The position numbers and the translations under genes are program-made. From Ulvibacterium marinum (GTDB lineage: Bacteria; Bacteroidota; Bacteroidia; Flavobacteriales; Flavobacteriaceae): a stretch of DNA of 64,000 nucleotides. This document shows, piece by piece, positions 25,690 through 33,826 of this stretch. How positions within the stretch are numbered: the stretch's first letter is position 1; every line of letters begins with the position of its first letter. The stretch lies in assembly GCF_003626755.1 (NCBI RefSeq), contig NZ_RBCJ01000002.1, positions 496,001 through 560,000 on the forward strand. The letters are read 5' to 3'. The notes below the pieces were generated by a model. It ran no database searches. It had not been told where the DNA came from and was given only the letters and a program-made list of their open reading frames with translations.

Positions 25690-26943
25690 TTAAGTATTTA
25701 TTGCGGATTCCAAAGATGTGGGCAATTCAAAGACTTCCAACTCAAAATAGGGGAGGGCCGCCAATAAGTGGTCGAATATATCTGCCATGATATATTCATA
25801 ATTTTCCCACCGCTTATCACTGCTAAAAGCATAAATTTCCAAAGGAATTCCTTGCGGAGTAGGGTTCAACTGGCGTATCATCAAAGTCATATCCTCGTTA
25901 ATCGCAGAATGGTTCTCCAAATAGCTCTCCATATATTTGCGGAAGACACCAAGGTTTGTAAGGTTCCTTCCGTTTATGGCCAGATCCTTATTAATTCCAC
26001 GTTCTTGGTTAAACGAAGCAATTTTTTTATCCCTGGTTTCCAGATATCGGGTGATAAGCTCTATTTTCATTAAAGATTCCACATCATCCGGACTTAGGAA
26101 TTTTACACTTTTCTGCCGAACGATCAATGCCCGCTTTATACGTCTTCCTCCTGATTTCTGCATACCTCTCCAATTTTTAAAGGAATCTGAAATCAAGGCA
26201 TAGGTAGGAATAGTGGTAATGGTCTTATCGAAGTTCTGCACCTTCACCGTTGCCAAACTTATTTCAATAACATCGCCGTCCGCACCATACTTCTCAAAGG
26301 TAATCCAGTCGCCGATTCGAACCATATCGTTTATGCTCACCTGTATGCTCGCCACAAGGCCCAGAATGGAATCCTTGAAAATCAATAGGATAACTGCGGA
26401 TGCGGCACCAAGGGCCGTAAAAAATTTCCAAATGGTCGTATCCGTGATAATGGCGAAAATGGTCAAAATACCGCCTGCCCAAGCAAATATCATAAAGACC
26501 TGAATGTAGCTATCCAAGGGTTTGTCCCGCAAATGGGGTAGCGTCCTTAAGTAGTCCTTGGTGCTTGAAAGTAAACTTTTTACCAGCACCAAAGCCAACA
26601 GTACCCCTAAAATCATTAATACTTTAAGTACTAGGGCACCTCCATATTCAAAATCCATGAATACTATCGGGATAAGCTCAAAAAGCAGTAATAAAGGAAA
26701 GACATGGGCAATATATCTTGGCACCTTGTGGGCAACAAGGAAGTTATCAAAATTGGTTGCCGTACGCCTTGCCAACCGGACCGAAAGTGTTCGGAGGATT
26801 TTCCAGATAATGAAATCGAGCAGCCAGGAAATAGCAATACTCCCCACCAGTAGCACAAATAGATTAATATAGGATGCAGGGGTTTCCTCTATTCCGATTT
26901 TCAATAGATAATCATAGAGAATATGACCATATTGGGTGTCCAT
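25690..26943 (-). CDS. MscS-family mechanosensitive ion channel
   Basis: A 417-residue membrane protein. Membrane segments lie at about residues 22-48, 74-95, 105-128 and 148-170, with the pore helix about 172-205 (FFTALGAASAVILLIFKDSI, then LGLVASIQVSINDMVRIGDW). The beta domain follows with GDVIEISLATVKVQNFDKT and an alpha-beta domain to the end. The extra N-terminal helices and the insertion in the C-terminal part resemble the YbdG-type subgroup. It releases small solutes on hypo-osmotic shock. It stands alone, divergent from the cold-shock-domain gene at 27182; a possible promoter for it lies at 26972-27006. Confidence 0.85.
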   Translation of the reverse strand: MDTQYGHILYDYLLKIGIEETPASYINLFVLLVGSIAISWLLDFIIWKILRTLSVRLARRTATNFDNFLVAHKVPRYIAHVFPLLLLFELIPIVFMDFEYGGALVLKVLMILGVLLALVLVKSLLSSTKDYLRTLPHLRDKPLDSYIQVFMIFAWAGGILTIFAIITDTTIWKFFTALGAASAVILLIFKDSILGLVASIQVSINDMVRIGDWITFEKYGADGDVIEISLATVKVQNFDKTITTIPTYALISDSFKNWRGMQKSGGRRIKRALIVRQKSVKFLSPDDVESLMKIELITRYLETRDKKIASFNQERGINKDLAINGRNLTNLGVFRKYMESYLENHSAINEDMTLMIRQLNPTPQGIPLEIYAFSSDKRWENYEYIMADIFDHLLAALPYFELEVFELPTSLESAINT

Positions 26944-26971
26944 AATTGGGTTCTGTTGAAATTAGCAACTG

Positions 26972-27006
26972 CAAAAATACGGCTTACCGTGGATTGTTGT
27001 AGCAAA
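26972..27006 (-). promoter_or_regulatory. Possible promoter for the MscS gene
   Basis: On the minus strand TTTG (27003-27006) and TATTTTTG (26972-26979) are perfect element matches, but the spacer is 23 bases, longer than the usual 19-21. Leader about 20-25 bases. Confidence 0.3.
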
Positions 27007-27105
27007 CCAAGGAAAAGCCTATGAAAAATTTAACAGAACCATAGGGGTCAAATGTATTAGCAGATGAGCCATTGAACCTTTAAAATTAGAATGTTAGCCC
27101 TACTG

Positions 27106-27138
27106 TTTGGATTATTTTAATGTAAAGAGATATCTTTG
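27106..27138 (+). promoter_or_regulatory. Bacteroidota promoter for the cold-shock-domain gene
   Basis: TTTG at 27106-27109 and TATCTTTG at 27131-27138, both perfect, with a 21-base spacer. This places transcription start near 27145 and rules out a start codon at 27107, supporting the ATG at 27182. Confidence 0.6.
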
Positions 27139-27181
27139 TATACTAATCGTACCTTTTGGTCAAAACATTTTAAATAGACGA

Positions 27182-27643
27182 ATGGCAAAATCACAGCAAA
27201 CATTTAACAAAAGTGAAAAGGAAAAAAAACGTTTAAAAAAGCGTGAAGAGAAACGGAAGAAAATGGAAGCTCGCAAGGCCGAGGCAAAATTAAACGGGAA
27301 AAAGGGAATTGAGTTTGCCTATGTAGACTATAATGGCAATTTAACGGATACCCCACCCGATCCCTCGCAAAAAATTGAAATAGAGGCCGAGAACATAATT
27401 ATCGGTATTCCAAAGACTTTGGAAAGCGATAAAGAAGAATTTGATCCGGTTAGAAAGGGAACTGTTTCCTTTTTTGATTCTTCCAAAGGATTTGGGTTCA
27501 TAATCGATGCCGAAAACCAAGAGAAATACTTCACCCACGTCAGCGGTTTAATCGATGAAATCGCGGAAAATGACAAAGTTACTTTCGAACTGGAAAAGGG
27601 AATGAAAGGTATGAATGCCGTTAAAGTTACCTTACAAAAGTAA
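27182..27643 (+). CDS. Cold-shock-domain protein with basic N-terminal extension
   Basis: A 153-residue protein. Residues about 5-40 are a highly basic helical stretch (KEKKRLKKREEKRKKMEARK), then an acidic linker, and residues about 90-153 are a cold-shock OB fold with KGTVSFFDSSKGFGFI (RNP1-like), EKYFTHVSGL (RNP2-like) and VTFELEKGMKGMNAVKV. It binds single-stranded RNA or DNA; the basic tail probably adds non-specific RNA binding. This extended type is common in Bacteroidota and differs from the 65-residue CspA form. The start is set by the promoter at 27106-27138. It is a single-gene unit. Confidence 0.85.
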   Translation: MAKSQQTFNKSEKEKKRLKKREEKRKKMEARKAEAKLNGKKGIEFAYVDYNGNLTDTPPDPSQKIEIEAENIIIGIPKTLESDKEEFDPVRKGTVSFFDSSKGFGFIIDAENQEKYFTHVSGLIDEIAENDKVTFELEKGMKGMNAVKVTLQK

Positions 27644-27868
27644 CACGGATTACTCTATTTACTTTATATTCTGTGTCATACCCCATAACTTGATTTTTTA
27701 AGAGTATGATATCATACAGCTATTCCATTACTCTGCTTTTAATCTAAAAAAACGTTTACAGGGACAAAATGGACTTTAGCGGTCAAAAGCATGTCGTTTA
27801 GTTTCGTTATTTTATAAGCTAATCGGTAATTAGTAATTTCACCAAGAATTGCTGGCAAATCGCTCCTA

Positions 27869-28957
27869 ATGATCGACAAGATTTCAAATCGTAAAAACAG
27901 GGTGTACTACCACGTCCTTTTTTGGATGTCCTATGTAGCGCTGTATACCCTAATGTGGGGGAGCTATGATGATGAATATTGGGAACAATTTCAACAACTG
28001 CTATTTCTTTTGCCGTGGAAAATGATTCCCACCTACATTACCCTCTACTATTTAATGCCCAAGTTTCTTTACCCAAAGAAAACCGTCCAGTATATATTCC
28101 TTTCCATACTTTTGGCTTTGGCCATAGGAGTAATAGACCGTTATATGATATGGACCTATCTCTATCGCTGGTATAGCCCGGAAAAGGAACACTGGAAAAC
28201 ACCCATGTTATATCTGCCCAAGTTGCTTAACTCCATTGTGGCGGTATATACTCCGGTATTCGTAGCCATGGCCATTAAACTACAGTTATTTTATTATCAG
28301 AAGGATAAGATCAATAAAGAACTGGAAAAAGAGAAGGTGGCCACGGAGCTTAAATTTCTTAAGGCACAGATCCATCCCCATTTTTTGTTCAATACCTTGA
28401 ACAGTATTTATTCCCTATCGCTTTCCCAATCCAAAAAAACCCCTGATGTGGTCTTGGGGCTGTCCAAGTTTTTGGATTATATGTTGTACGAATGTAACGA
28501 GCGTTTTATTTCCATTGGAAGGGAGTGGGAGCAATTGATGAACTTGGTGGCCTTGGAGCGCATACGGTATGAAGAGGGTTTAAGTATAAACGTTTCAGAA
28601 TCCATTGATAATACCGAAACACTTATTCCTCCTTTGTTGTTATTACCTTTTGTGGAAAATGCATTTAAACATGGAGCGGACAATGAAATCAATGATGCCT
28701 GGATCAACATAGACCTTAAGTTGATCAAGGAAAATCTGGTATTTATGGTGGAAAACAGCAAAAGTTCCGAGCTTTCCAAAGAAGGGTTGGATACGGACAA
28801 GAACATAGGACTTACCAATGTAAAAAGGCGATTGGAGCTGTTTTTCCCGGACAAGTATGAACTAAAGATTTTGGAGGAGGAAGATAGTTTTTTGGTAAAA
28901 TTGAATATCGATTTGAGCGACATCTCCGACCTAATGCAAGAAGAAAATGTCCAATAA
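27869..28957 (+). CDS. LytS-family sensor histidine kinase
   Basis: A 362-residue inner-membrane kinase. Four hydrophobic segments (about 13-31, 43-64, 74-95, 118-142) lead into a coiled linker and the His_kinase domain, HPHFLFNTLNSIYSL with His171 as acceptor. The N-box FVENAFKHG (about 265-273) and the G-box region with NIGLTNVKRRLELFF are intact. Its gene overlaps the LytTR regulator gene by 11 bases, so the pair is co-translated. The signal is unknown; there are no extracellular domains, only short loops. A weak -7-like TAGTTTCG lies at 27799-27806. Confidence 0.87.
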   Translation: MIDKISNRKNRVYYHVLFWMSYVALYTLMWGSYDDEYWEQFQQLLFLLPWKMIPTYITLYYLMPKFLYPKKTVQYIFLSILLALAIGVIDRYMIWTYLYRWYSPEKEHWKTPMLYLPKLLNSIVAVYTPVFVAMAIKLQLFYYQKDKINKELEKEKVATELKFLKAQIHPHFLFNTLNSIYSLSLSQSKKTPDVVLGLSKFLDYMLYECNERFISIGREWEQLMNLVALERIRYEEGLSINVSESIDNTETLIPPLLLLPFVENAFKHGADNEINDAWINIDLKLIKENLVFMVENSKSSELSKEGLDTDKNIGLTNVKRRLELFFPDKYELKILEEEDSFLVKLNIDLSDISDLMQEENVQ

Positions 28958-29687
28958 GATCAAGTGTATCATTGTAGATGATGAGCCCCTGGCCAGAGAT
29001 GTATTGGTAAAGTATGCCAAGCAGATCGATCAATTGGAAGTGGTGGCAAGTTGTAGTAATGCCCTGGAGGCCTTTGAACATATTCAGCAAGGACATGTAC
29101 AGTTGGTTTTTTTGGACATTAAGATGCCTAAATTGAATGGATTGGAACTGATCGAATCAATAAAGAATCCACCACTGATCGTTTTCACTACCGCCTATAG
29201 GGATTTTGCCGTAAAGGCATTTGAGCTGGATGCCATAGATTACCTCTTAAAACCGATTTCCTTAACTCGTTTTTTAAAGACGATTTCAAAGGTGAACAAG
29301 TATCTTCAGGGGCAGCAGATAGAACTTAATGGCGGGGAATCCGAAATGGCAAAGAGGGAAGGAACTACTACTTTAGAGCAAGAGTTTCTCTACATAAAGG
29401 CTGATCGCAAAGTGGTTAAATTGGATTTGGCCTGTATCCATTATTTGGAAAGTCTAAATGACAAGGTCATTATTCACCTAACGGATAGGGAAGTCATAAC
29501 TACCCAACGTATCAGCTATTTGGCCGAGAAACTGCCCAAACAACAATTCATTAGGATCCATCGCTCTTTCATCATTTCACTCTCACATATAACCGCCTAT
29601 AACAATATTATGGTGGAAGTAAAGGGCCGTGAACTTCCCATCGGAAGAAATTACCGCTCCCAAGCGTTGGAAGCCTTGCGCCAATAA
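28947..29687 (+). CDS. LytTR-family response regulator
   Basis: A 246-residue regulator. The receiver domain has the acidic pair in IIVDDEPLARD (residues 8-18), acceptor Asp57 in LVFLDIKMPKLNG and Lys in YLLKPIS near residue 105. The LytTR domain (about 140-246) has FLYIKADRKVVKLDL and FIRIHRSFIISLSHITAY. It overlaps the upstream kinase gene by 11 bases. A split inverted repeat downstream (29846-29901), in front of the phosphatidylserine decarboxylase gene, is a possible target but is unproven. Confidence 0.88.
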   Translation: MSNKIKCIIVDDEPLARDVLVKYAKQIDQLEVVASCSNALEAFEHIQQGHVQLVFLDIKMPKLNGLELIESIKNPPLIVFTTAYRDFAVKAFELDAIDYLLKPISLTRFLKTISKVNKYLQGQQIELNGGESEMAKREGTTTLEQEFLYIKADRKVVKLDLACIHYLESLNDKVIIHLTDREVITTQRISYLAEKLPKQQFIRIHRSFIISLSHITAYNNIMVEVKGRELPIGRNYRSQALEALRQ

Positions 29688-30147
29688 GCACCCTTTTTTA
29701 GTTTTTTTCAATCTACAAAATAGATCTTCGTTTCAGGAATGTGGCTACGCTTCCCGTCTTAGGAATGGTATTTCATGTGGTTTTCTGTTAATCATTCCTT
29801 AAATGGGAGGTCAGTGACTTTTTACATCCTTGAACAGCACTTTTAGACCCGTTTTCGTCATCAATCGACCCTTAAAAGTCATATCCTAAGTGAAACGGGT
29901 CATTCACAAAAATGTCTTGATAATAGACTTTAAGGTGCCTTACTTTGAATTGTCATCAAAAAGCGGACAGTCTTTTTTATAGAGCTTTCATCAGGTTTTG
30001 AAAGACTTCCAAAAGAGAACTAATCCCAATATCAGAAAACAGGTATTGGGATATCTATTACGGATTTGGCAAGGTGTTCATACTATTTGGACCTTGAGGA
30101 GGGAAAACTGGATAGTTGGGCACTTGCCATTTAAATAAAAGAAACGT
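29688..30147. other. Intergenic region with split inverted repeat
   Basis: 460 bases without a gene between the LytTR regulator and the decarboxylase homologue. GACCCGTTTTC at 29846-29856 and GAAACGGGTC at 29892-29901 form an inverted repeat with one bulge and a 35-base spacer, and a second partial copy (CGACCCTT) lies at 29866-29873. This could be a binding site pair for the preceding LytTR regulator or a stem-loop. No promoter pair is evident. Confidence 0.4.
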
Positions 30148-31005
30148 ATGTCTTCTGTTTTCTATTCTACATCGGAATCCGATATTCATTTCACAGTTTT
30201 TAAGGTACCACGGTGGAGAGCTGCCATTTATCAATTCCTTTCTGTTCAACTTTGGGGAAATTTACCCAGTAACCTGCAACGTGGCATATCCGCATGGTAC
30301 TCGTCCCTATATACCAAACCTTATTCCAAAAAAATAATAGGGCCGTATCTAAGGGTCAACTATTCCGATAAGAACTATCTGCAAAAGTTTAAACCGCCCA
30401 ATGGGAAAAAGGAGTTTACTAATTTTCAGGATTTTTTCACCAGGGAATTAAAAGAACTCCCCCAAAACCAAAATGCCCATGTTTGGCCATGTGAAGGTCT
30501 GCTTTGTGATATGGGATCTGTAGCGGATACTACAATCTCCAATGTAAAGGGCGACAAGCGCCATATCGAAGCTATTTTTCAGATAGGTGAAGGTACCATC
30601 CCAAAGGATTATTACTTTACAAATGTATTTTTGCATAATAAGAACTATCACCGTATCCATGCTCCGATATCAGGTACGGTAAGCCGAATTCAACATGTTC
30701 CCGGTGATCTTGTGGTACTCAGGCCATGGATTTATAAGCAAAATCCTTCTTTACCCGCATTACGCAACGAACGGTATAACATCGATATTGTGGATATCTG
30801 GGGACGTACATGGTACCTATCCATAGTAGGTGGTCCGGCAGTGGGTACCATTGCGCTTCCTAAAAAAATAAGCGTAGGGTCCACCGTTGAAAAACTAGAG
30901 GAGATTGCCTTATTTTATTTAGGGTCTACCTGTTGTATGGCAGCTCCCGAAGCACCAAAATACCACTCAAAAAATAGTTTTGTTCGGGTGGGCGCTACGT
31001 ATTAG
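30148..31005 (+). CDS. Phosphatidylserine decarboxylase homologue
   Basis: A 285-residue member of the pyruvoyl-dependent phosphatidylserine decarboxylase family, which turns phosphatidylserine into phosphatidylethanolamine. The conserved blocks are FQDFFTRELK (93-102), YHRIHAP with His168 and His171, and LGST at 258-261, where self-cleavage before Ser260 would create the pyruvoyl group. The usual PxDG block reads PCEG, so the Asp of the Asp-His-Ser maturation triad is replaced by Glu116. The C-terminus (CCMAAPEAP) also differs from the common form. It is longer than the short Bacteroidota Psd (about 220) and lacks its N-terminal membrane pair, so it is probably an additional paralogue. It converges with the LytTR gene at 31127. 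Confidence 0.75.
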   Translation: MSSVFYSTSESDIHFTVFKVPRWRAAIYQFLSVQLWGNLPSNLQRGISAWYSSLYTKPYSKKIIGPYLRVNYSDKNYLQKFKPPNGKKEFTNFQDFFTRELKELPQNQNAHVWPCEGLLCDMGSVADTTISNVKGDKRHIEAIFQIGEGTIPKDYYFTNVFLHNKNYHRIHAPISGTVSRIQHVPGDLVVLRPWIYKQNPSLPALRNERYNIDIVDIWGRTWYLSIVGGPAVGTIALPKKISVGSTVEKLEEIALFYLGSTCCMAAPEAPKYHSKNSFVRVGATY

Positions 31006-31126
31006 ACATGGTTAGTTAAGATCGTAGGCTATGTTGAGCTCTACTCATATAGTTATGTAGCGCCTTACCCAAAACAATTTGGTTTTGCTTGGTACGAGTT
31101 TTAAAAGAGCCGGTAATCCGGTGTTT

Positions 31127-31867
31127 TTACCAAAACACAGGTGCAAAAGACTGACCCACTTTTAGCCTTTTTCCTGAACTTAAGAGGATAAATTCCTGGC
31201 GTTGCTTCTTTTCTTTAGAAACGATTTGACTTTTGTTGACCACATATTTTCGGTGAATTCTAATAAAATCCGGTGCGAGTTGTTTTGCCATATCGCCCAG
31301 ATTGGCACGTTTGATAAAAACATCGGTTCCCGTATAGAAGTTGAGATAGTGATCATCCGCTTCAATCCAATGCACTGTATCCAAACGGAGGGTAATGGTT
31401 TTTCTTCCCTTATTAACCTCTATGGTCGTCCTTTTTTTCTTCCCTTTAAGTCGTACAAACAAAGAAGATCCAAAAATTACCAAAAGATGATATAGGGCCT
31501 CCCGACCAAAATAGTAACGTGCATAATCCTCGGAAATAAAATGATCAAAGAATTCCAGACTATGCAAAAGAATTCCTGAGAGAAGATAGAAAGTAAACAA
31601 AATAACAAGGGCAAACAAAACGACTGTAAGCCAGTACCATTTTCCAAATCGCCTATTTAATTCCTTTTGTACTTGAAACGAAAGCACCATGAAGGGAATA
31701 AACAATAATACGGAAACTGCTAGGTAAATTACCGAGGTCCAAATATCATAGCTTGCATGATGTTGATACCGGATAACATTTTGAATAAGCGAAATGCCAA
31801 ATACGACTAGTAGCACTAACGTAGCGAAATAAAAGAATCGTCTGTCGGTGTTAAGGGACCACATCAT
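31127..31867 (-). CDS. Membrane-anchored LytTR-domain regulator
   Basis: A 246-residue one-component regulator: four membrane segments (about residues 10-30, 43-64, 75-100, 122-140), a basic junction (RLKGKKKRTT), and a LytTR DNA-binding domain (about 145-244) with TVHWIEADDHYLNFYTG and FIRIHRKYVVNKSQIV. No receiver domain is present. A perfect -7-like element, TATATTTG on the minus strand at 31912-31919, lies 45 bases upstream but without a good -33 element. It converges with the decarboxylase homologue and may sense membrane state (inference). Confidence 0.82.
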   Translation of the reverse strand: MMWSLNTDRRFFYFATLVLLVVFGISLIQNVIRYQHHASYDIWTSVIYLAVSVLLFIPFMVLSFQVQKELNRRFGKWYWLTVVLFALVILFTFYLLSGILLHSLEFFDHFISEDYARYYFGREALYHLLVIFGSSLFVRLKGKKKRTTIEVNKGRKTITLRLDTVHWIEADDHYLNFYTGTDVFIKRANLGDMAKQLAPDFIRIHRKYVVNKSQIVSKEKKQRQEFILLSSGKRLKVGQSFAPVFW

Positions 31868-31970
31868 TTAAAAATCAATTGGAAAAACATACTTTGTTAT
31901 TCCAACACTTACAAATATAGAATTTTGGATAGGTTGAAGATGTTTCAAATGATTTGAAGTTTCATATTGC

Positions 31971-32486
31971 CTACCCGAAAACGCCCTTGAAAAAGGTTTC
32001 TGCTAGCCCTTTTTCCTGTAACCAAGCGGCCAATTCCTTGCGTTCACCTACTTCTGCATGATGCAGCAGCGTAAATCCATGAGGTCCTGGTGCATTGAGT
32101 AAATGGGGATGGTCCGTAATGAGCTTCCGGACAAAATCGTCGTATCCCAAAAAAGTGTAGTTAAAAATATCCAATCGTGCCCCTTTGGATACCAGAAAAT
32201 CCGCAATATCCTTTCTCCCCATATGTGATGCACCCCCGATGGCCGTCTCAAAATCGCCTTTGGCAAGTTGGCTAGTGCAATTCAACAATAAGGGTTTGGC
32301 CTCAATAATCTTTTGGGTGTCCTCCAAACTTTTATGTGCAGCCGATACAAATTCAGAAATTTCCTGTTGGTCGAACAACTCTTTTATAGCTCTTTTTTCA
32401 TGGGACATGGCCATAGTGGGAACTATAGTGGCAATTCCTCCAAAAGCCATACTTTTTTTGATAAATTCATTTCTTTCCATGTTCAC
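31971..32486 (-). CDS. Exported ankyrin-repeat protein
   Basis: A 171-residue protein. The N-terminus, MERNEFIKKSMAFGG then a hydrophobic stretch, resembles a Tat signal that has lost the arginine pair (ER instead of RR); start could be the first Met or the third residue Met. Residues about 75-160 contain two to three ankyrin repeats (GGASHMGRKDIADFLVSKGA and HGFTLLHHAEVGERKELAAW). Ankyrin repeats bind partner proteins; a partner is not obvious here. It lies 103 bases from the LytTR gene on the same strand. Confidence 0.65.
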   Translation of the reverse strand: MNMERNEFIKKSMAFGGIATIVPTMAMSHEKRAIKELFDQQEISEFVSAAHKSLEDTQKIIEAKPLLLNCTSQLAKGDFETAIGGASHMGRKDIADFLVSKGARLDIFNYTFLGYDDFVRKLITDHPHLLNAPGPHGFTLLHHAEVGERKELAAWLQEKGLAETFFKGVFG

Positions 32487-32641
32487 AAAAAACCAAGAAT
32501 CCTGTGAACCTTCAAAGTAAAGTGTCCTATTTGTCGTGAACCTGTATGCTACCGTCGTAAACCTGCCCGTTTAAATTTTAAAAAATCCCAATTTATTTAA
32601 GTGATTTCCAAAATTAGCTAGGTAATTTTCCTTATCAAAGA

Positions 32642-33724
32642 TTAACCTTGAAGAATAGTAAAAACATTCAGCTCTTTCTTTTTCCCTTTTAAAAGTAGAT
32701 TTCCTATGGATTTCGTGGAATACTTTGAGTCTACCGGCAAATTTTCCTTTAACTCTTCAGATATCAAAACAGTAACATTGTGTTTGTTACATTCTGCTTG
32801 TATTCTTGCGGAGGTATTGATTACGTCGCCATGAAAGGCCAATTCTTTTTTTACGACACCTACTTCGGCAACCATTAACTTTCCGCCATGGAGACCCGCC
32901 TTAAATTCGGGAACCAGGCCATATTTATCCAAATAATAGGAATTCCTGGACTTCAAAACGTTCTGAAATGCAAAAAACAAAGCCACACAATTCGTATTGG
33001 CCAAACCCCTATGGTACGGCCAACTAAGTACAGCTTCATCTCCCACATATTGATAGATTTCAGCGGCATACTTTGGAACAATATCATTCAAGTCATAAAA
33101 ACAATCCTGAATAAGTTGGCTATATTTAAAATGCCCTAGGGCTTCGGCAATAGCGGTCGAAGATTTCAGGTCGAGAAACATAAAAATCCGTTTCTCTTCC
33201 TGAGGTTTTTTATACCTCCCCAATAACATTTTCAGAAATACTCCTTTTCCAAATTTTTCATTGGCAATCCTAATAAAGGAAAATATCAGGGAGGTAAACA
33301 AAATGTATAGGGTAGTTATCCAAAAACCCTTGTCATGCCGCCACCACCCCGGGTCATTATTTTTCTGGAGCCCAAACAGGTTTGTTCCCAGTTCAATCAT
33401 AGAAGTCGCTATCAATATTATAAAAAACAAATAGATAAGTGTCTTTATAACAATCGTTAACCCTATGGAACGCCTTTTGGAGTTATACCTTTCAAAAGCG
33501 AACTCCACCGTGGCGTAGAAAATGCCCATTAGAAAACCGGCAAGCGCAAATAATGGAAGTATGTTCTTCATTTGCATACCTTGGCGAAAGTCCGCGCTAA
33601 TAGTAATACCCTCTTCGGACTCAATGCCATAAAACCGGAACATTGCCCAGAGTAACATCGCAAAGGTCCAGAAGAGTATGGATTGCCATAAGTAGTTCAA
33701 AAACATTCGTATTGCTTTGTTCAT
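32642..33724 (-). CDS. Membrane class III adenylate/guanylate cyclase
   Basis: A 360-residue protein with four membrane segments (about 11-28, 54-74, 88-112, 133-152) and a C-terminal class III cyclase domain (about 175-355). The two metal-binding aspartates are present, Asp185 in FMFLDLKSST and Asp229 in YVGDEAVLSW, as are the transition-state residues in GDVINTSARIQ (about 302-312). It therefore looks catalytically complete and should make a cyclic nucleotide. Substrate choice between ATP and GTP cannot be settled by eye. Neither Crp-like protein in this window shows a clear cAMP-binding cassette, so the effector is unknown. It is divergent from the serine dehydratase gene. Confidence 0.8.
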   Translation of the reverse strand: MNKAIRMFLNYLWQSILFWTFAMLLWAMFRFYGIESEEGITISADFRQGMQMKNILPLFALAGFLMGIFYATVEFAFERYNSKRRSIGLTIVIKTLIYLFFIILIATSMIELGTNLFGLQKNNDPGWWRHDKGFWITTLYILFTSLIFSFIRIANEKFGKGVFLKMLLGRYKKPQEEKRIFMFLDLKSSTAIAEALGHFKYSQLIQDCFYDLNDIVPKYAAEIYQYVGDEAVLSWPYHRGLANTNCVALFFAFQNVLKSRNSYYLDKYGLVPEFKAGLHGGKLMVAEVGVVKKELAFHGDVINTSARIQAECNKHNVTVLISEELKENLPVDSKYSTKSIGNLLLKGKKKELNVFTILQG

Positions 33725-33826
33725 CTCTTTCGTTTTAAAGTAGGATCAAGATAGATGATTTAGATCTAAGATGTTTTATCTTTATGAAATCTTGATGTTT
33801 TCAAAGATTAAAATGTAGTGCACAGG

